A DNA stretch of 42,059 nt from Candidatus Nitrosopolaris wilkensis (GCA_003176995.1 QHBN01000175.1:1-42059); one strand, 5' to 3'; numbered from the stretch's first letter, positions 8,396 through 17,087 are shown. Program-made: numbers and translations. The notes: generated by a model from the letters alone, not told the origin.

Positions 8396-8694
8396 ATATT
8401 TAGACCTTTTAGTTTCCCGTACTCCATGTACAGCCTATCTACTTCGCCTGTTTCTATATCTAATTTTATTGCAACTTGTACTGGAGTATTTCCTTTTTCA
8501 AACAGGTTTAATGCTTGTGAAGCCTTTGACATTCTAATTCTATTTTGCTCTTCATCTTCCCCTGTTTCTCTCCTTATGATAGAAGAAATATCTCCGGATG
8601 ACATATGAACAATTTTAGCGATTTCACGGATAGTTTTGCCTTGTCGATAAAGTTCTAAAACAAGCTTCTCTTTCTCCGATCTAGTTAATGCCAA
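8365..8694 (-). CDS. tandem helix-turn-helix protein (109 aa)
   Basis: Two homeodomain-like helix-turn-helix units. Residues about 4-45 (KLVLELYRQGKTIREIAKIV, then HMSSGDISSIIRRETGE) and about 58-92 (ALNLFEKGNTPVQVAIKLDI, then ETGEVDRLYMEYGKLK) share the pattern L-x-x-G-x-x-x-x-x-I/V-A-x-x-L/I. I recall this architecture as common among small proteins of ammonia-oxidising archaea; targets are unknown. Start is TTG at 8694. Its end runs into the 3' end of the convergent ribbon-helix-helix gene. A role in transcription or chromatin is inferred from fold only. Confidence 0.7.
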   Translation of the reverse strand: MALTRSEKEKLVLELYRQGKTIREIAKIVHMSSGDISSIIRRETGEDEEQNRIRMSKASQALNLFEKGNTPVQVAIKLDIETGEVDRLYMEYGKLKGLNIHFLTKSVNA

Positions 8695-8924
8695 ATAATC
8701 TAGTTTACACGATCACTGAATAATATCTCTGCGTGGCTTATTACTGTTATCTGCTGCAACCGACATGTTACCCCTGATACTTTCATGTTTTTACTGTTAC
8801 TTACTGTTACTTTCTGAGCACGGATACGGAAATATTAAGGACGGAAGCCAATGAATGAAATCTGCTAAAGTGAAGCGCAGCGAGGGCGGAGGGAACGGAT
8901 CGATACCGATATTATTTTTAACAT

Positions 8925-9074
8925 CTAATCATCGCAGCCACAACCTTCTTTGGTAAGGTCATATCTTCTGATACTATATTTCTCCTTGCAATTATCGCAT
9001 ATACTACTATCTTCAGTTATTTTATTGTCGCAAAAGGCACAGATTCTCGCGTTGTTAGAAATACTCTGCAACAA
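8925..9074 (-). CDS. small zinc-ribbon protein (49 aa)
   Basis: An open frame encoding CAFCDNKITEDSSICDNCKE (two CxxC knuckles 12 residues apart) followed by a basic stretch and GCGCDD at the end. There is no ATG; TTG at 9074 or 9071 are the only likely starts before an upstream TAA. The cysteine pattern (C-x2-C-x11-C-x2-C) is the usual rubredoxin-like or ribbon zinc site, so the frame is probably real despite its size. It is another member of the zinc mini-protein set in this accessory region. Confidence 0.5.
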   Translation of the reverse strand: MLQSISNNARICAFCDNKITEDSSICDNCKEKYSIRRYDLTKEGCGCDD

Positions 9075-9227
9075 AATACTAAACTGGCAATTAAGTGTTT
9101 AAGTCTTATTATGCGCCAGAAATTAATATTGAACATCTTGAGATGCAGAAAGGGGCCGATAATGTGAAAACTGTGCAGATTACATAAACAATACTTAATT
9201 TTATTTGTAGTTACGCTAAGATAAGAA

Positions 9228-10320
9228 ATGTCACCTTCGGATTCTCTTAAGAATATATCTCCATCACCAATTATGCAAATGGCTACTGGTTTTTGGGTGT
9301 CTAAAACTTTAATGACTGCAGTAAAATTAGGCGTTTTTACAAAAATTTCAGCCTATCAAAAAAATAACAATGGTAAATCTATGACTTTGCGAGAATTTCA
9401 AAACATAATAAGAATTGAAGAGAGTAGACCAGCAGAAGCATTTACTACCGCCCTTGTGTCTCTTGGATTATTAAAAGTAATTAAGAATAATAACTGGGAA
9501 AAAGCATTCGCCAATTCTGAAGTATCTTCAACGTTTCTTGATAAAAGTAATTCTACGTACATAGGGGATGTCATATCTATGTTTGACGAACGTCTGTACA
9601 AAAGATGGGATAAGCTTTCAGAAGCTCTTAAGACAAACAAACCTATTGGAGATGATCCCCGAGGAGGAGACATAGAAAGCATATTTGACAAAGCAAAATC
9701 GAATCAAGAAGTAGAACAAATACAAAAATTTACTCACGCTATGGATGGTATTAGTATCGGGCCAGCAATGGCATTAGCGAAAATTGTGGATTTTTCAAAC
9801 CACAAAAAGATGATGGATATTGGAGGAGGTTCAGGAGTCTATGCGATACAGGTGGTGTCAAATAGTCCTAATAATATGTCTGCCGTAGTGTTGGATTCTA
9901 CACCTGTGTGTCAGGTGGCTGATGGATATATAAAACAGTACAATTTGCAGGATAAAGTTCAGACAATGACATTTGACTTTTTCAAAGACAAATTGCCAAA
10001 CGATTGCGATGTTGCATTCTTGTCTCACATCATACACATATTCGATAAAGACAAAAAACATCACTTTGTTGAGAAAAATACATGATAGCTTGCCGAATGA
10101 AAATGGCATAATAATAATTAGTGAATGGTTACTAAACGACGAAAAAACTGGTCCTATATCATCAGCTTTAATGGGACCGACTATGATAATAGAAAATATG
10201 GGGGGAAGGGGTTATTCTTATAGTGGAATATCGCAAATGCTTACAGAGGCGAGGTTTAAAAATATGGAGAAAAGACCGCTAATTGAACCTGCTGAGATAG
10301 TCATAGGATATAAAAAATAA
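9228..10320 (+). pseudogene. frameshifted class I SAM-dependent O-methyltransferase
   Basis: The first frame (9228-10085) has an N-terminal helical dimerisation/winged-helix region (MATGFWVSKTLMTAVKLGVF at about 18-37, then SRPAEAFTTALVSLGLLKVI) and the Rossmann SAM motif MMDIGGGSGVYAI at 195-207. The rest of the catalytic domain (LLRKIHDSLPNENGIIIISE, then GRGYSYSGISQMLTEARF, then IGYKK) lies in the plus-one frame, ending at 10320. The join is at a run of six A (10053-10058): with five A the protein would read DKDKNITLLRKIHDSLP without interruption. The restored product is about 363 residues, close to the acetylserotonin/hydroxyneurosporene O-methyltransferase family. A single homopolymer lesion could be decay, a sequencing error, or slippage. 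Confidence 0.7.
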
Positions 10321-10585
10321 AATCAAAGGTCACAGCACAGTCTTAGCACCTGAGGATATTGCATCACTTTCATTAGCTACAAGGTAGCATATATGATCAA
10401 GCAAAGTGATCATTATATGGACTAGAATGAGGCCACTAATATCATCGATCATTATATTATTTCATAAATATGAGTCCCGAGCCAAAAAAACATCACACCC
10501 TTGTGGACCTTGCAATAAAAGGCCACAGCTGGCACTACATATCGAATGCTGCATCAGGCAATACAAGGGCTTCATATTGTTAGTC

Positions 10586-10777
10586 TTAAATGAATATAGA
10601 GTCACATCTTGCATTTTCAAGGATCTTTTTTTTCTCAGAGTTATTAATATACACATAATTACAATTCATCTCTGTGCGCAACTTATACCAGATGTGCCCA
10701 TCCGTTGTTCTATGCCATTCCACATCTGATTGGTGATTGAATATTATGCCACAATCACAGATAATTTCTGAGGTCAT
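10586..10777 (-). CDS. C2H2-like zinc mini-protein (63 aa)
   Basis: The N-terminus follows the classic zinc-finger spacing except for a shorter first knuckle: C-x-C-x3-F-x5-V-x2-H-x5-H (CDCGIIFNHQSDVEWHRTTDGH begins at about residue 8). The remaining half is polar and unassigned. The ATG lies 3 bases after the primase stop, so it is the last gene of the element operon. Single C2H2 fingers are common among small proteins of archaeal plasmids and viruses and usually bind DNA. The atypical C-x-C knuckle leaves some doubt about metal binding. Confidence 0.55.
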   Translation of the reverse strand: MTSEIICDCGIIFNHQSDVEWHRTTDGHIWYKLRTEMNCNYVYINNSEKKKILENARCDSIFI

Positions 10778-10780
10778 CAG

Positions 10781-11878
10781 TTAGATTAGAATACCCTCAA
10801 TCTTTAGTCGTAAATATAGGAGTTCATTCTCAGTCTTCAAATTTATGCACGAAATAGGGTAATAGTTTCCTACCGTGTCTAATGCTTCATCTATTCTCTG
10901 AATCGCGTTGAAGTCTAACCTTCGAACAGAGTTACATTTGGTTAGCCACTCTTTTGTTATGTTTAAGGCCTCTTCACTTGCTAACCTTCTGATGTTGACA
11001 AGATAAGGTATGAATATACGCCAAATACAGTATTTGCGAAATTCGTCTAAGGGTCTATTCAGTAATTTCTCTATCCAATCTATTCTGTTATTGTTATTAG
11101 TACTGCCAAAACTTTTGAATTTTTTTACTTGTTCTCTTCTCCTCTTTGCGTTCATTTCCTTGACTGTTGCGTCTGCATGGTAAATGTAGAACTCTGCTAA
11201 TAATGGCCTAATACTGGGTCTAAGATCATTCCAACATTGAACAACTCTAACCACTGCGTGCGATGGAATGTTTAGAATCTGGTCCTTATCGCCAAATTCG
11301 ACGAGTTTAGGGTTATAAGATCCCGGCAGCCGTAACATGCAATTCCTGAAAGATAGACCATTACTATGACATGGATCCGCCTTTTTATTAGATAGAAATT
11401 GTTCTGCAAACTGTATGAACTTCCTTGAAGCGTGTTCAAATTCTGCAAAGATATTCTCTGACTCTAGGATAAAGGCCTGAATAGGTATGTAGATATGATA
11501 CCCATTGCCAGACCAGATCACCGTTGGTTGAGCGTCAACGCCCAGTTTTTGTTTGATAAAGTTCAAGGTTTTTTGTAATGTTCGGTCAAGAGCCAACCTA
11601 GAAATGAACTGTGACAAGTCCAGATCTATAAATATAAAGTTGGGTGCTTGTCTGTTAAGCGCATTCCATTCTGTATAACTAGGATAGGCGTTTATCTTAC
11701 AATTTAACAGATTAGCCCGCTTAAACATTGCAATTGCTTGCTGCTCATTATAGACTAGAACTTGCCTTCCATCTGTCGTGTTGGTAGAAATAGTCCTAGG
11801 CCAGATAGGCGGTTCGAAATGACTTAGAATAATGTCTAATCCAGCTTCGATTGTTATCTCACAATGGGCTATTGGCAT
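10781..11878 (-). CDS. archaeo-eukaryotic-type DNA primase of the mobile element
   Basis: Primase of 365 residues. The catalytic module shows the archaeo-eukaryotic primase motifs: FIDLDL with D85-x-D87 (motif I) and the nucleotide-binding WSGNGYHIYIP at 122-132 with H128 (motif II). MLRLPGSYNPK at 181-191 follows in the region of motif III. Residues about 265-340 form a helical bundle (IDWIEKLLNRPLDEFRKYCI, then SEEALNITKEWLTKC), like the PriX or pRN1-type primase C-terminal domain that helps initiate primer synthesis. Its ATG overlaps the helicase stop by one base (TAATG). With the helicase it would start replication of the excised element. It is too short for a fused helicase, which is instead encoded separately upstream. 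Confidence 0.8.
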   Translation of the reverse strand: MPIAHCEITIEAGLDIILSHFEPPIWPRTISTNTTDGRQVLVYNEQQAIAMFKRANLLNCKINAYPSYTEWNALNRQAPNFIFIDLDLSQFISRLALDRTLQKTLNFIKQKLGVDAQPTVIWSGNGYHIYIPIQAFILESENIFAEFEHASRKFIQFAEQFLSNKKADPCHSNGLSFRNCMLRLPGSYNPKLVEFGDKDQILNIPSHAVVRVVQCWNDLRPSIRPLLAEFYIYHADATVKEMNAKRRREQVKKFKSFGSTNNNNRIDWIEKLLNRPLDEFRKYCIWRIFIPYLVNIRRLASEEALNITKEWLTKCNSVRRLDFNAIQRIDEALDTVGNYYPISCINLKTENELLYLRLKIEGILI

Positions 11879-13983
11879 TATCTCTTATTCTCTCCTTTTT
11901 TGATTTGCCACCAACTTTGATCGTTAAAGTCTAGTGGCTTGGGTTTAGGCGGATCACCGTGCCAACAGTCGAATGAGGCATTGGTGTTGTGATCAATACT
12001 GTCTTGATTCTCCCAGGGGATTTCTAGGAGCTCCTCCCTGACGGTTGGAATAATATCGTCTTTACCGTCGATATCGTCACTAAGTTGATTCTGAGCGTGA
12101 TTTTGGGTATTTTTTTTACACGGTTTATCATCCGTACAGTCATTATCGTCTTCAATATCGTCTCTAATTGCGGGCTCAAGAGGAGCGTCAATTTGACTTT
12201 GAGACGATTGAGACGATGTTTTTTCCGTCTTATTGGACTCTATTTTGGTTATCTCTATTATCCTGGTTGTATTGCTGTCCTTTTGACGTTCTATATTGAT
12301 CCCAATGTCCCTAAGATTTGTTCTTACTTCGTTTAGCTTGCGACTTAAGATATTGGGGCTTTTTGGCCATAATTTACTCATGGTACTAATACTGAGACTT
12401 TCTGCAACATCTACAAGGCGTTCCAATAGGTCGGTTGCGCTACCCTTCCAGATTTCTTTATCGGCCATAAACTTGACTATCGCAGTTGCCACATGACTGG
12501 ACTCCAATAGTGCTTCTGTTTGCAATGTTATATTTTTGTAATAAGCCTGAAGAAACAGATTATCCGGATTGCCCATACAACGTGATATTATCTCTCCTAT
12601 TTTTGCAAAATCTGCCATTCTTGGGAGCTCTTCTAGCTTAACCGATATGGCCTGTATGATGCCCAGTACTTTAACCACTATGTCAAGAATATATCCAAGT
12701 AGCTTAGGCCTTATTTCCTCAAACTTATTCCAAATATCTGTAACTTCTCGCTGTTCCTTTTTGTCTATACGTTTAAGCTCTATAATCAAGCCCCTATCAA
12801 GAAGGTCTGCTTTTGTTGCAGCCATATTGATGCCATTGAATCCGAGGCGGCTTTTAAAGAAGTATATTACATCGTCATCGTCAGTATACAACCTACGCTT
12901 TGAAAATCCGCTTCCCGTTACGGCTCTACATAGCTGATCAGATATCCAATCAGGTATTCTTGAAATATTATCGTAAAAGCCAATATAATTATGCGCCAGT
13001 TGTTGTATCAATGCGTCAATATCTTTTGGGAATATTAGAGTGCGTATGCTAGAAGGGTCAACTAACATTTTTACCAATTCCTGTAGGGTTGATTTTCCGC
13101 CACCTTGTTCACCTGGCAGCATTAGAACAGGTATCGGGATGTCAGGAAAGAATGCCGCAACGATCCAGCATGTCAGTAATAGCTTATGATCTTCTACATT
13201 ATCACCACTGACGTTTAGCAGCTGCATAAATTTGTCAAGTACATCATCTGGGTATTGTTCAGAAGGATATACCTGTGGTTGTTGATTGCTATACCGCTTG
13301 AAAATTACCGGAGCCTTTTCAATGCTCCAGCCTTCCGATGTTATTTTTACTGCTTCCCATTCACCATTTGTCAAGTCATAATAAATTTCATTCTTGTTGT
13401 TGTAGCTTGCAACCCTTAGATTCATCTCTTTTGAATTGCCATCAAAATCAGCCTTAGCCTTCAAAACATTAAGAGCGTTTGATATGCTCTCTGCGTTTGG
13501 CACTTTTTCTTCTAACTCATAATATGTCTTGGAGAGCCAGTGCTTAAAACGCCCACCATTGTTCAAAGGAAGTGTCTCAGTATGTCCTCCAATATTTACT
13601 GCGGAATACGGGGTTCTGTATTGATCAACAAAAAATTCTTGGCATTTTCCTTCAGCTATTTGGACAATCCTTTCTGCTTGTGATAATGATGATTCTTCCT
13701 CGTCCCTGCTGTGTTGCTCCTCTTCTACCGACTTGACCCATACTTGCGACAAAAGTACAAGGAATTTCTCTATTGTTTTGTTATCAAAATGACCGGACTC
13801 AATAAGCGCTTGTCTTAAGTCATTTATGGTCGCCTGTAAATCATTCTTATAATATTCGCATTGAATTGGGGGTAGGTCTGACGAATTATATACTAGCAGG
13901 GTTTTTCCGTTTGCGCAGACTTTAGAAAACCCCAATTCCCTGATTTCATCATTTAGTGGAAATTCATGAATCATAGTAGTCAT
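11878..13983 (-). CDS. AAA+ replicative helicase-like ATPase of the mobile element
   Basis: Protein of 701 residues. The ATPase core has Walker A GEQGGGKST (291-299), a Walker-B-like YIGFYDNIS (333-341), a sensor-1 region FNGINMAATKADL (382-394) and a downstream arginine (DRGLIIEL, R397). This layout resembles D5/SF3-type replication helicases found beside primases in plasmids and viruses. The first 250 residues are an unassigned domain, possibly a substrate or primase-binding module (NNKNEIYYDLTNGEWEAVKI). A winged-helix-like segment is possible near 510-580, and the last 110 residues are acidic and disordered (IRDDIEDDNDCTDDKP). Its ATG overlaps the upstream stop (ATGA), and its TAA overlaps the primase ATG. 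Helicase activity is inferred from context and motifs. Confidence 0.75.
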   Translation of the reverse strand: MTTMIHEFPLNDEIRELGFSKVCANGKTLLVYNSSDLPPIQCEYYKNDLQATINDLRQALIESGHFDNKTIEKFLVLLSQVWVKSVEEEQHSRDEEESSLSQAERIVQIAEGKCQEFFVDQYRTPYSAVNIGGHTETLPLNNGGRFKHWLSKTYYELEEKVPNAESISNALNVLKAKADFDGNSKEMNLRVASYNNKNEIYYDLTNGEWEAVKITSEGWSIEKAPVIFKRYSNQQPQVYPSEQYPDDVLDKFMQLLNVSGDNVEDHKLLLTCWIVAAFFPDIPIPVLMLPGEQGGGKSTLQELVKMLVDPSSIRTLIFPKDIDALIQQLAHNYIGFYDNISRIPDWISDQLCRAVTGSGFSKRRLYTDDDDVIYFFKSRLGFNGINMAATKADLLDRGLIIELKRIDKKEQREVTDIWNKFEEIRPKLLGYILDIVVKVLGIIQAISVKLEELPRMADFAKIGEIISRCMGNPDNLFLQAYYKNITLQTEALLESSHVATAIVKFMADKEIWKGSATDLLERLVDVAESLSISTMSKLWPKSPNILSRKLNEVRTNLRDIGINIERQKDSNTTRIIEITKIESNKTEKTSSQSSQSQIDAPLEPAIRDDIEDDNDCTDDKPCKKNTQNHAQNQLSDDIDGKDDIIPTVREELLEIPWENQDSIDHNTNASFDCWHGDPPKPKPLDFNDQSWWQIKKGENKR

Positions 13984-14207
13984 TTTGCAAGCAGCTTCTC
14001 CGCGTTACAACCCTGTTCCCAACGTAGCAATTTCTCGATAAGCATGTCGATAACATCCTGATCTATACTTGTTCGAACCCCTTCGAACGTGGGCCTGAAA
14101 CTATGATCTTGACCACATTCTCGACATTTGTCTTTCTCACTAACTTCTTCGTCGTTTGAACCCAGTACACTTGAAAAGGTTTTAAGATCAGAATTAGTAT
14201 TGTTCAT
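13980..14207 (-). CDS. small element protein with one CxxC knuckle (75 aa)
   Basis: Hydrophilic N-terminus, then KCREC at 27-31 with H34 nearby, and a C-terminal amphipathic helix (DQDVIDMLIEKLLRWEQ). One CxxC plus histidine and C67 could make a zinc site. It overlaps both neighbours by 4 bases (ATGA at each end), so it is firmly inside the element operon. The position just before the helicase suggests an accessory replication or loader role, which is speculation. Confidence 0.6.
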   Translation of the reverse strand: MNNTNSDLKTFSSVLGSNDEEVSEKDKCRECGQDHSFRPTFEGVRTSIDQDVIDMLIEKLLRWEQGCNAEKLLAK

Positions 14208-14416
14208 TGTTGCATCTCACCTGTTGATGCATTCTCAAGCGCTACAGTCTTGTCTAGGTTAGGGGCCTCAAAAGGCTGTAACGATTTTTTCTTACTTATT
14301 CTAACTGTGGTTCTGCAATATGGACACAAGGTAAAATACGGATTTTTTCCGTGATAGGTCCATTCGTGGGAACATCGTTGGCATAAAAGAATTTGTGCTC
14401 TTATCTGTTTACTTAT
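14204..14416 (-). CDS. zinc-ribbon protein of the element operon, possible ATA start (70 aa)
   Basis: A 70-codon frame: SKQIRAQILLCQRCSHEWTY, then GKNPYFTLCPYCRTTVRISK, a ribbon with knuckles CQRC and CPYC 16 residues apart, followed by a flexible tail. Its stop overlaps the next ATG (ATGA). Upstream, an in-frame TAG lies at 14426-14428 and no ATG, GTG or TTG precedes the first cysteine pair. The codon before SKQIRAQ is ATA, exactly where an initiator methionine would be expected. Either ATA serves as a rare start or the start codon has mutated. TTG inside FTLCPYC would lose half of the zinc site. The ribbon-plus-basic motif suggests nucleic-acid binding. Confidence 0.6.
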   Translation of the reverse strand: MSKQIRAQILLCQRCSHEWTYHGKNPYFTLCPYCRTTVRISKKKSLQPFEAPNLDKTVALENASTGEMQQ

Positions 14417-14580
14417 GTCTTTGTTCTATTCACATATATCTCTAATTTAGCAATTCTAACTAATAAGGAATACTGGTCCCAAAGGTCGTGCTAATTTTGC
14501 TTTAGCATATCGACACGATGCCGGGGTTTTTCAGTAAGTCACTGCTTTCCCAGTTTCAATTCCATTCTGTTCGATCTTTT

Positions 14581-15987
14581 TTATTGACCATTTCTGAAGT
14601 CCGCCTCTAATCGCCGCTGGTCTCTCTCATTCAGTTGTTCTTTGAATTGTGCCAACGTACATAAAATCTCCTCTGCTTTTTGTTTCTGCTCATCCTGCAG
14701 CGCTTTTACCTCGGCTCGTAAACTTTGAACTTCTGACTCTCGCTGTTGCTGCTTCTCCAGAGTTTCTGAGTATTCGTCATATGTTAATACCATCTGACAG
14801 TTAATACAAAACTTGCTATCTGGTTTATTGGGTTCTTTGCAGTTGGGGCAGGACTTCGATTTCAATAAATCTGAGTGTTGTTTATCGCTTGTAATTATTC
14901 CCGCAGCTTCTAATAAGTTATTAGATGATTCATTGCCGAAATACTGAAGATATTTTTGGGCCATATTGCTATTTTTAGCCCAACCTGCGTATTGTCGTAA
15001 ATGGTGTTCCTTCAATATACCTGATTTTTCCGTAAGTGCTGAGTGTCTACGAATGTATGGGTTCCAAGGTTTTTTCAATAGCTCCGCAATTTTGTTTTTA
15101 TCCCCCTGTGGAATATTCTTTAGTTTTGGAAAATACGTGTGCTGATAGTATCGATAAATTAAATCGACAGCACTAGGGTTTAACTGCTTTCCTAAACTCC
15201 TACCAAATCCACATAACAATATACTATTCTGATTACCGCTTTGAGGATGTTGATTGATCCAATCCTTGACATAAGGTATTGAATTAATCAATGGTATTGA
15301 TCTTGTGCCAGTCTTTCCATTAACCGAAATCTCAGCATATTGTCTTTTATCTGATGTCAGCTTAAACATCACATCCTTTATTCGTAACTTTAATAGTTCA
15401 TGTGGTCTACATGCTGAATCTCTCGACATTGCATGATAGCATTTATCCCTTGAACTTGGACAATACATTAAAAATAATGCGTCATCTTCCTGCGTCCATA
15501 AATCAGTTGGTTTGTAGCAACTAATCTCTTTTCTCTTGAGCTGTGGTATATTCTCAACCTGTGCTGGTTTGGGTCGTTGTTTATGCTCAATATTGGGACT
15601 ATATAGCCACTTATAGAATCGCATCAAGTGGATTCTAAACAAGTTGTAAGTTGCAACATATTTATGCTTCGGATCACTACTTTCATGTTTCCTGTAACTA
15701 TCAAGAAATTGTAACAGGTCTGCCCTAGCTATATCCTTAAAGACTTTGGTATTATTGAAGAATATTGAAAATCTAGCCAATAGCATAATTACATCTTTTC
15801 GATAATTATCTGATAGATTTACTTCGTGTATCATGCTGCTAATGTAATCGCATATAGTAACTAGGTTGGCCTTATTGTGAGGTAATATGCCAGTTTTCAG
15901 AATTTCATTGGTATATGCTGGTAATCCCTTAGTGATATCCACTATTTTTCTCAGTATATCCACCGTTGCTATAGTAGTTGCATTCAT
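14581..15987 (-). CDS. tyrosine recombinase/integrase with C-terminal zinc ribbon and coiled coil
   Basis: Integrase of 468 residues. Residues about 40-135 form the SAM-like core-binding domain. The catalytic domain shows R194 (SACRPHELLKL), K225 (VNGKTGTRSIPL), the box II arginine with following His (YIRRHSALTEKS, about 311-322), the GW of LRQYAGWAKNSNMAQKYLQY, and a nucleophile candidate Y346. The usual first His of HxxR is replaced (PYIRRH), as I recall for several archaeal integrases. The C-terminus adds a zinc ribbon (CPNC at 380-383, CINC at 394-397) and a coiled coil of about 50 residues (KQQQRESEVQSLRAEVKALQ). It integrates or excises the element between attachment sites; these were not identified. 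Start is ATG. Confidence 0.85.
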   Translation of the reverse strand: MNATTIATVDILRKIVDITKGLPAYTNEILKTGILPHNKANLVTICDYISSMIHEVNLSDNYRKDVIMLLARFSIFFNNTKVFKDIARADLLQFLDSYRKHESSDPKHKYVATYNLFRIHLMRFYKWLYSPNIEHKQRPKPAQVENIPQLKRKEISCYKPTDLWTQEDDALFLMYCPSSRDKCYHAMSRDSACRPHELLKLRIKDVMFKLTSDKRQYAEISVNGKTGTRSIPLINSIPYVKDWINQHPQSGNQNSILLCGFGRSLGKQLNPSAVDLIYRYYQHTYFPKLKNIPQGDKNKIAELLKKPWNPYIRRHSALTEKSGILKEHHLRQYAGWAKNSNMAQKYLQYFGNESSNNLLEAAGIITSDKQHSDLLKSKSCPNCKEPNKPDSKFCINCQMVLTYDEYSETLEKQQQRESEVQSLRAEVKALQDEQKQKAEEILCTLAQFKEQLNERDQRRLEADFRNGQ

Positions 15988-16556
15988 TCGTTTCGTTACT
16001 CTATGGGTAAGAACGTCAGATTCGCTTTATTAGCCTATCGACATTATCACATATTCTTCACCTAATAATTATAATATTAACATATTAAGATACATCAAGT
16101 TCATCTCATGATATGAATGTACTATGTCATCACGATCGAAGAAAATTCTAATACTAAGTACTAAATTCGGATCTAGGCTTGGTAGGATTATTTTGTCTTC
16201 CATATGTCCACTATTCATTGAGTAATTTTACACGCTCAGCCGGTTTTTTCATCCTTTCTCCCGGGCGACCATCTTTGAATAAATGAAATGTACAAGGAGA
16301 TATCTACCCTTTGTAGGATTATCAAAATTCAGCGCAATACCGAGCGTCATCTATCATGACTTGTCAACAACTTTGTTGATTTTGCTCGAGGACGATAACT
16401 TGATCCGTCTAATACGGCTCTGAATCAAAAACTGACTGTTTGTCAGATGTGAAATGTACCTAAGATGCCGAGACACAGATTTTACTATTCATACCAACAC
16501 CATTAATGTCGGAAGAATTTGGACATTACTTCTTAATTTATCTAATCTGTTGATGG
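15988..16556. other. intergenic stretch upstream of the integrase
   Basis: About 570 bases without a supported gene. It contains two short inverted repeats: TCAACA/TGTTGA near 16367-16383 and CTGAC/GTCAG near 16431-16446. This is a plausible place for the integrase promoter, for the element's right end and attachment site, or for an origin, but I cannot show which. Confidence 0.35.
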
Positions 16557-16919
16557 TTAATCATCCATTGCCTCAATACACTGCAGAACTAGCTCTCGAC
16601 TTCTTTTCATCATCCACGTAGGAAATTCATTTAGGGAGAATACATGTTGTTGTTGAAAGCTCAGGGGGATAAAACCTCCGTGTGTATAAACTTGAACGAG
16701 AGCATACCTTTCGTTGACAAGTGTGGCTACTTCTTCTTCACCAGCACACTCGGACTCTTCGAGCGTTTTTCTGTACAAGACTATAGGCTTTCCCAATCTG
16801 TTTGCAATGACAGAAGCCTTCTTGAGTTTCTCTCTGAACCTCTCAATAACCCAATCGTCGAGCGTTACTTGCTTTTCGTCGATGGTTACTTGTTTATTTG
16901 TCAACTTGGTAGATACCAT
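16557..16919 (-). CDS. hypothetical protein (120 aa)
   Basis: Soluble protein with no recognised domain. After a 20-residue leader rich in K/T/V it reads as mixed helix and strand: DDWVIERFREKLKKASVIAN, then KPIVLYRKTLEES, then YALVQVYTHGGFIPLSFQQ. There are no zinc knuckles and no membrane segment. It starts at ATG and stands alone between the element and ileS, on the same strand as both. Codon use looks ordinary. It could be the first chromosomal gene or part of the element's margin. Confidence 0.55.
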   Translation of the reverse strand: MVSTKLTNKQVTIDEKQVTLDDWVIERFREKLKKASVIANRLGKPIVLYRKTLEESECAGEEEVATLVNERYALVQVYTHGGFIPLSFQQQHVFSLNEFPTWMMKRSRELVLQCIEAMDD

Positions 16920-17087
16920 GTCACGTTTTTATTTATAAACATATGAGAATATTTATTGACATAATGGGTATCTTTCCATCTACTGCGCGGCCGATTAATT
17001 GATACAGCTATTACCTAGTCGTAGTTGGCCAGAGCATATATTAGCTTATAGCAATAATATTGCATACCTTTTAGTGAAAAGATTCTT

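Larger units (their letters stand above)
10586..15987 (-). mobile_element. integrated replicon-like element (integrase, helicase, primase)
   Basis: Six genes run leftward: tyrosine integrase; then, after 165 bases, a zinc-ribbon protein, a 75-residue protein, an AAA+ helicase-like ATPase, an archaeo-eukaryotic primase and a C2H2-like mini-protein. Four junctions overlap or are separated by only 3 bases. Integrase plus primase plus helicase is the hallmark of integrated plasmids or virus-like elements in archaea. No capsid, portal, terminase, polymerase B or Cas1 gene is seen, so it is not a casposon. I could not find the attachment repeats, and there is no tRNA nearby, so these coordinates cover the recognised genes, not the true ends. 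Confidence 0.65.

Noticed and set aside
10406-10729. 107-codon plus-strand frame with CGPC and CC
   Set aside because: Overlaps the C2H2-like gene antisense; the second half is hydrophobic low-complexity. A small zinc protein is not excluded, but evidence is weak.
10586-15987. Casposon or provirus
   Set aside because: No Cas1, polymerase B, capsid, portal or terminase gene is present.
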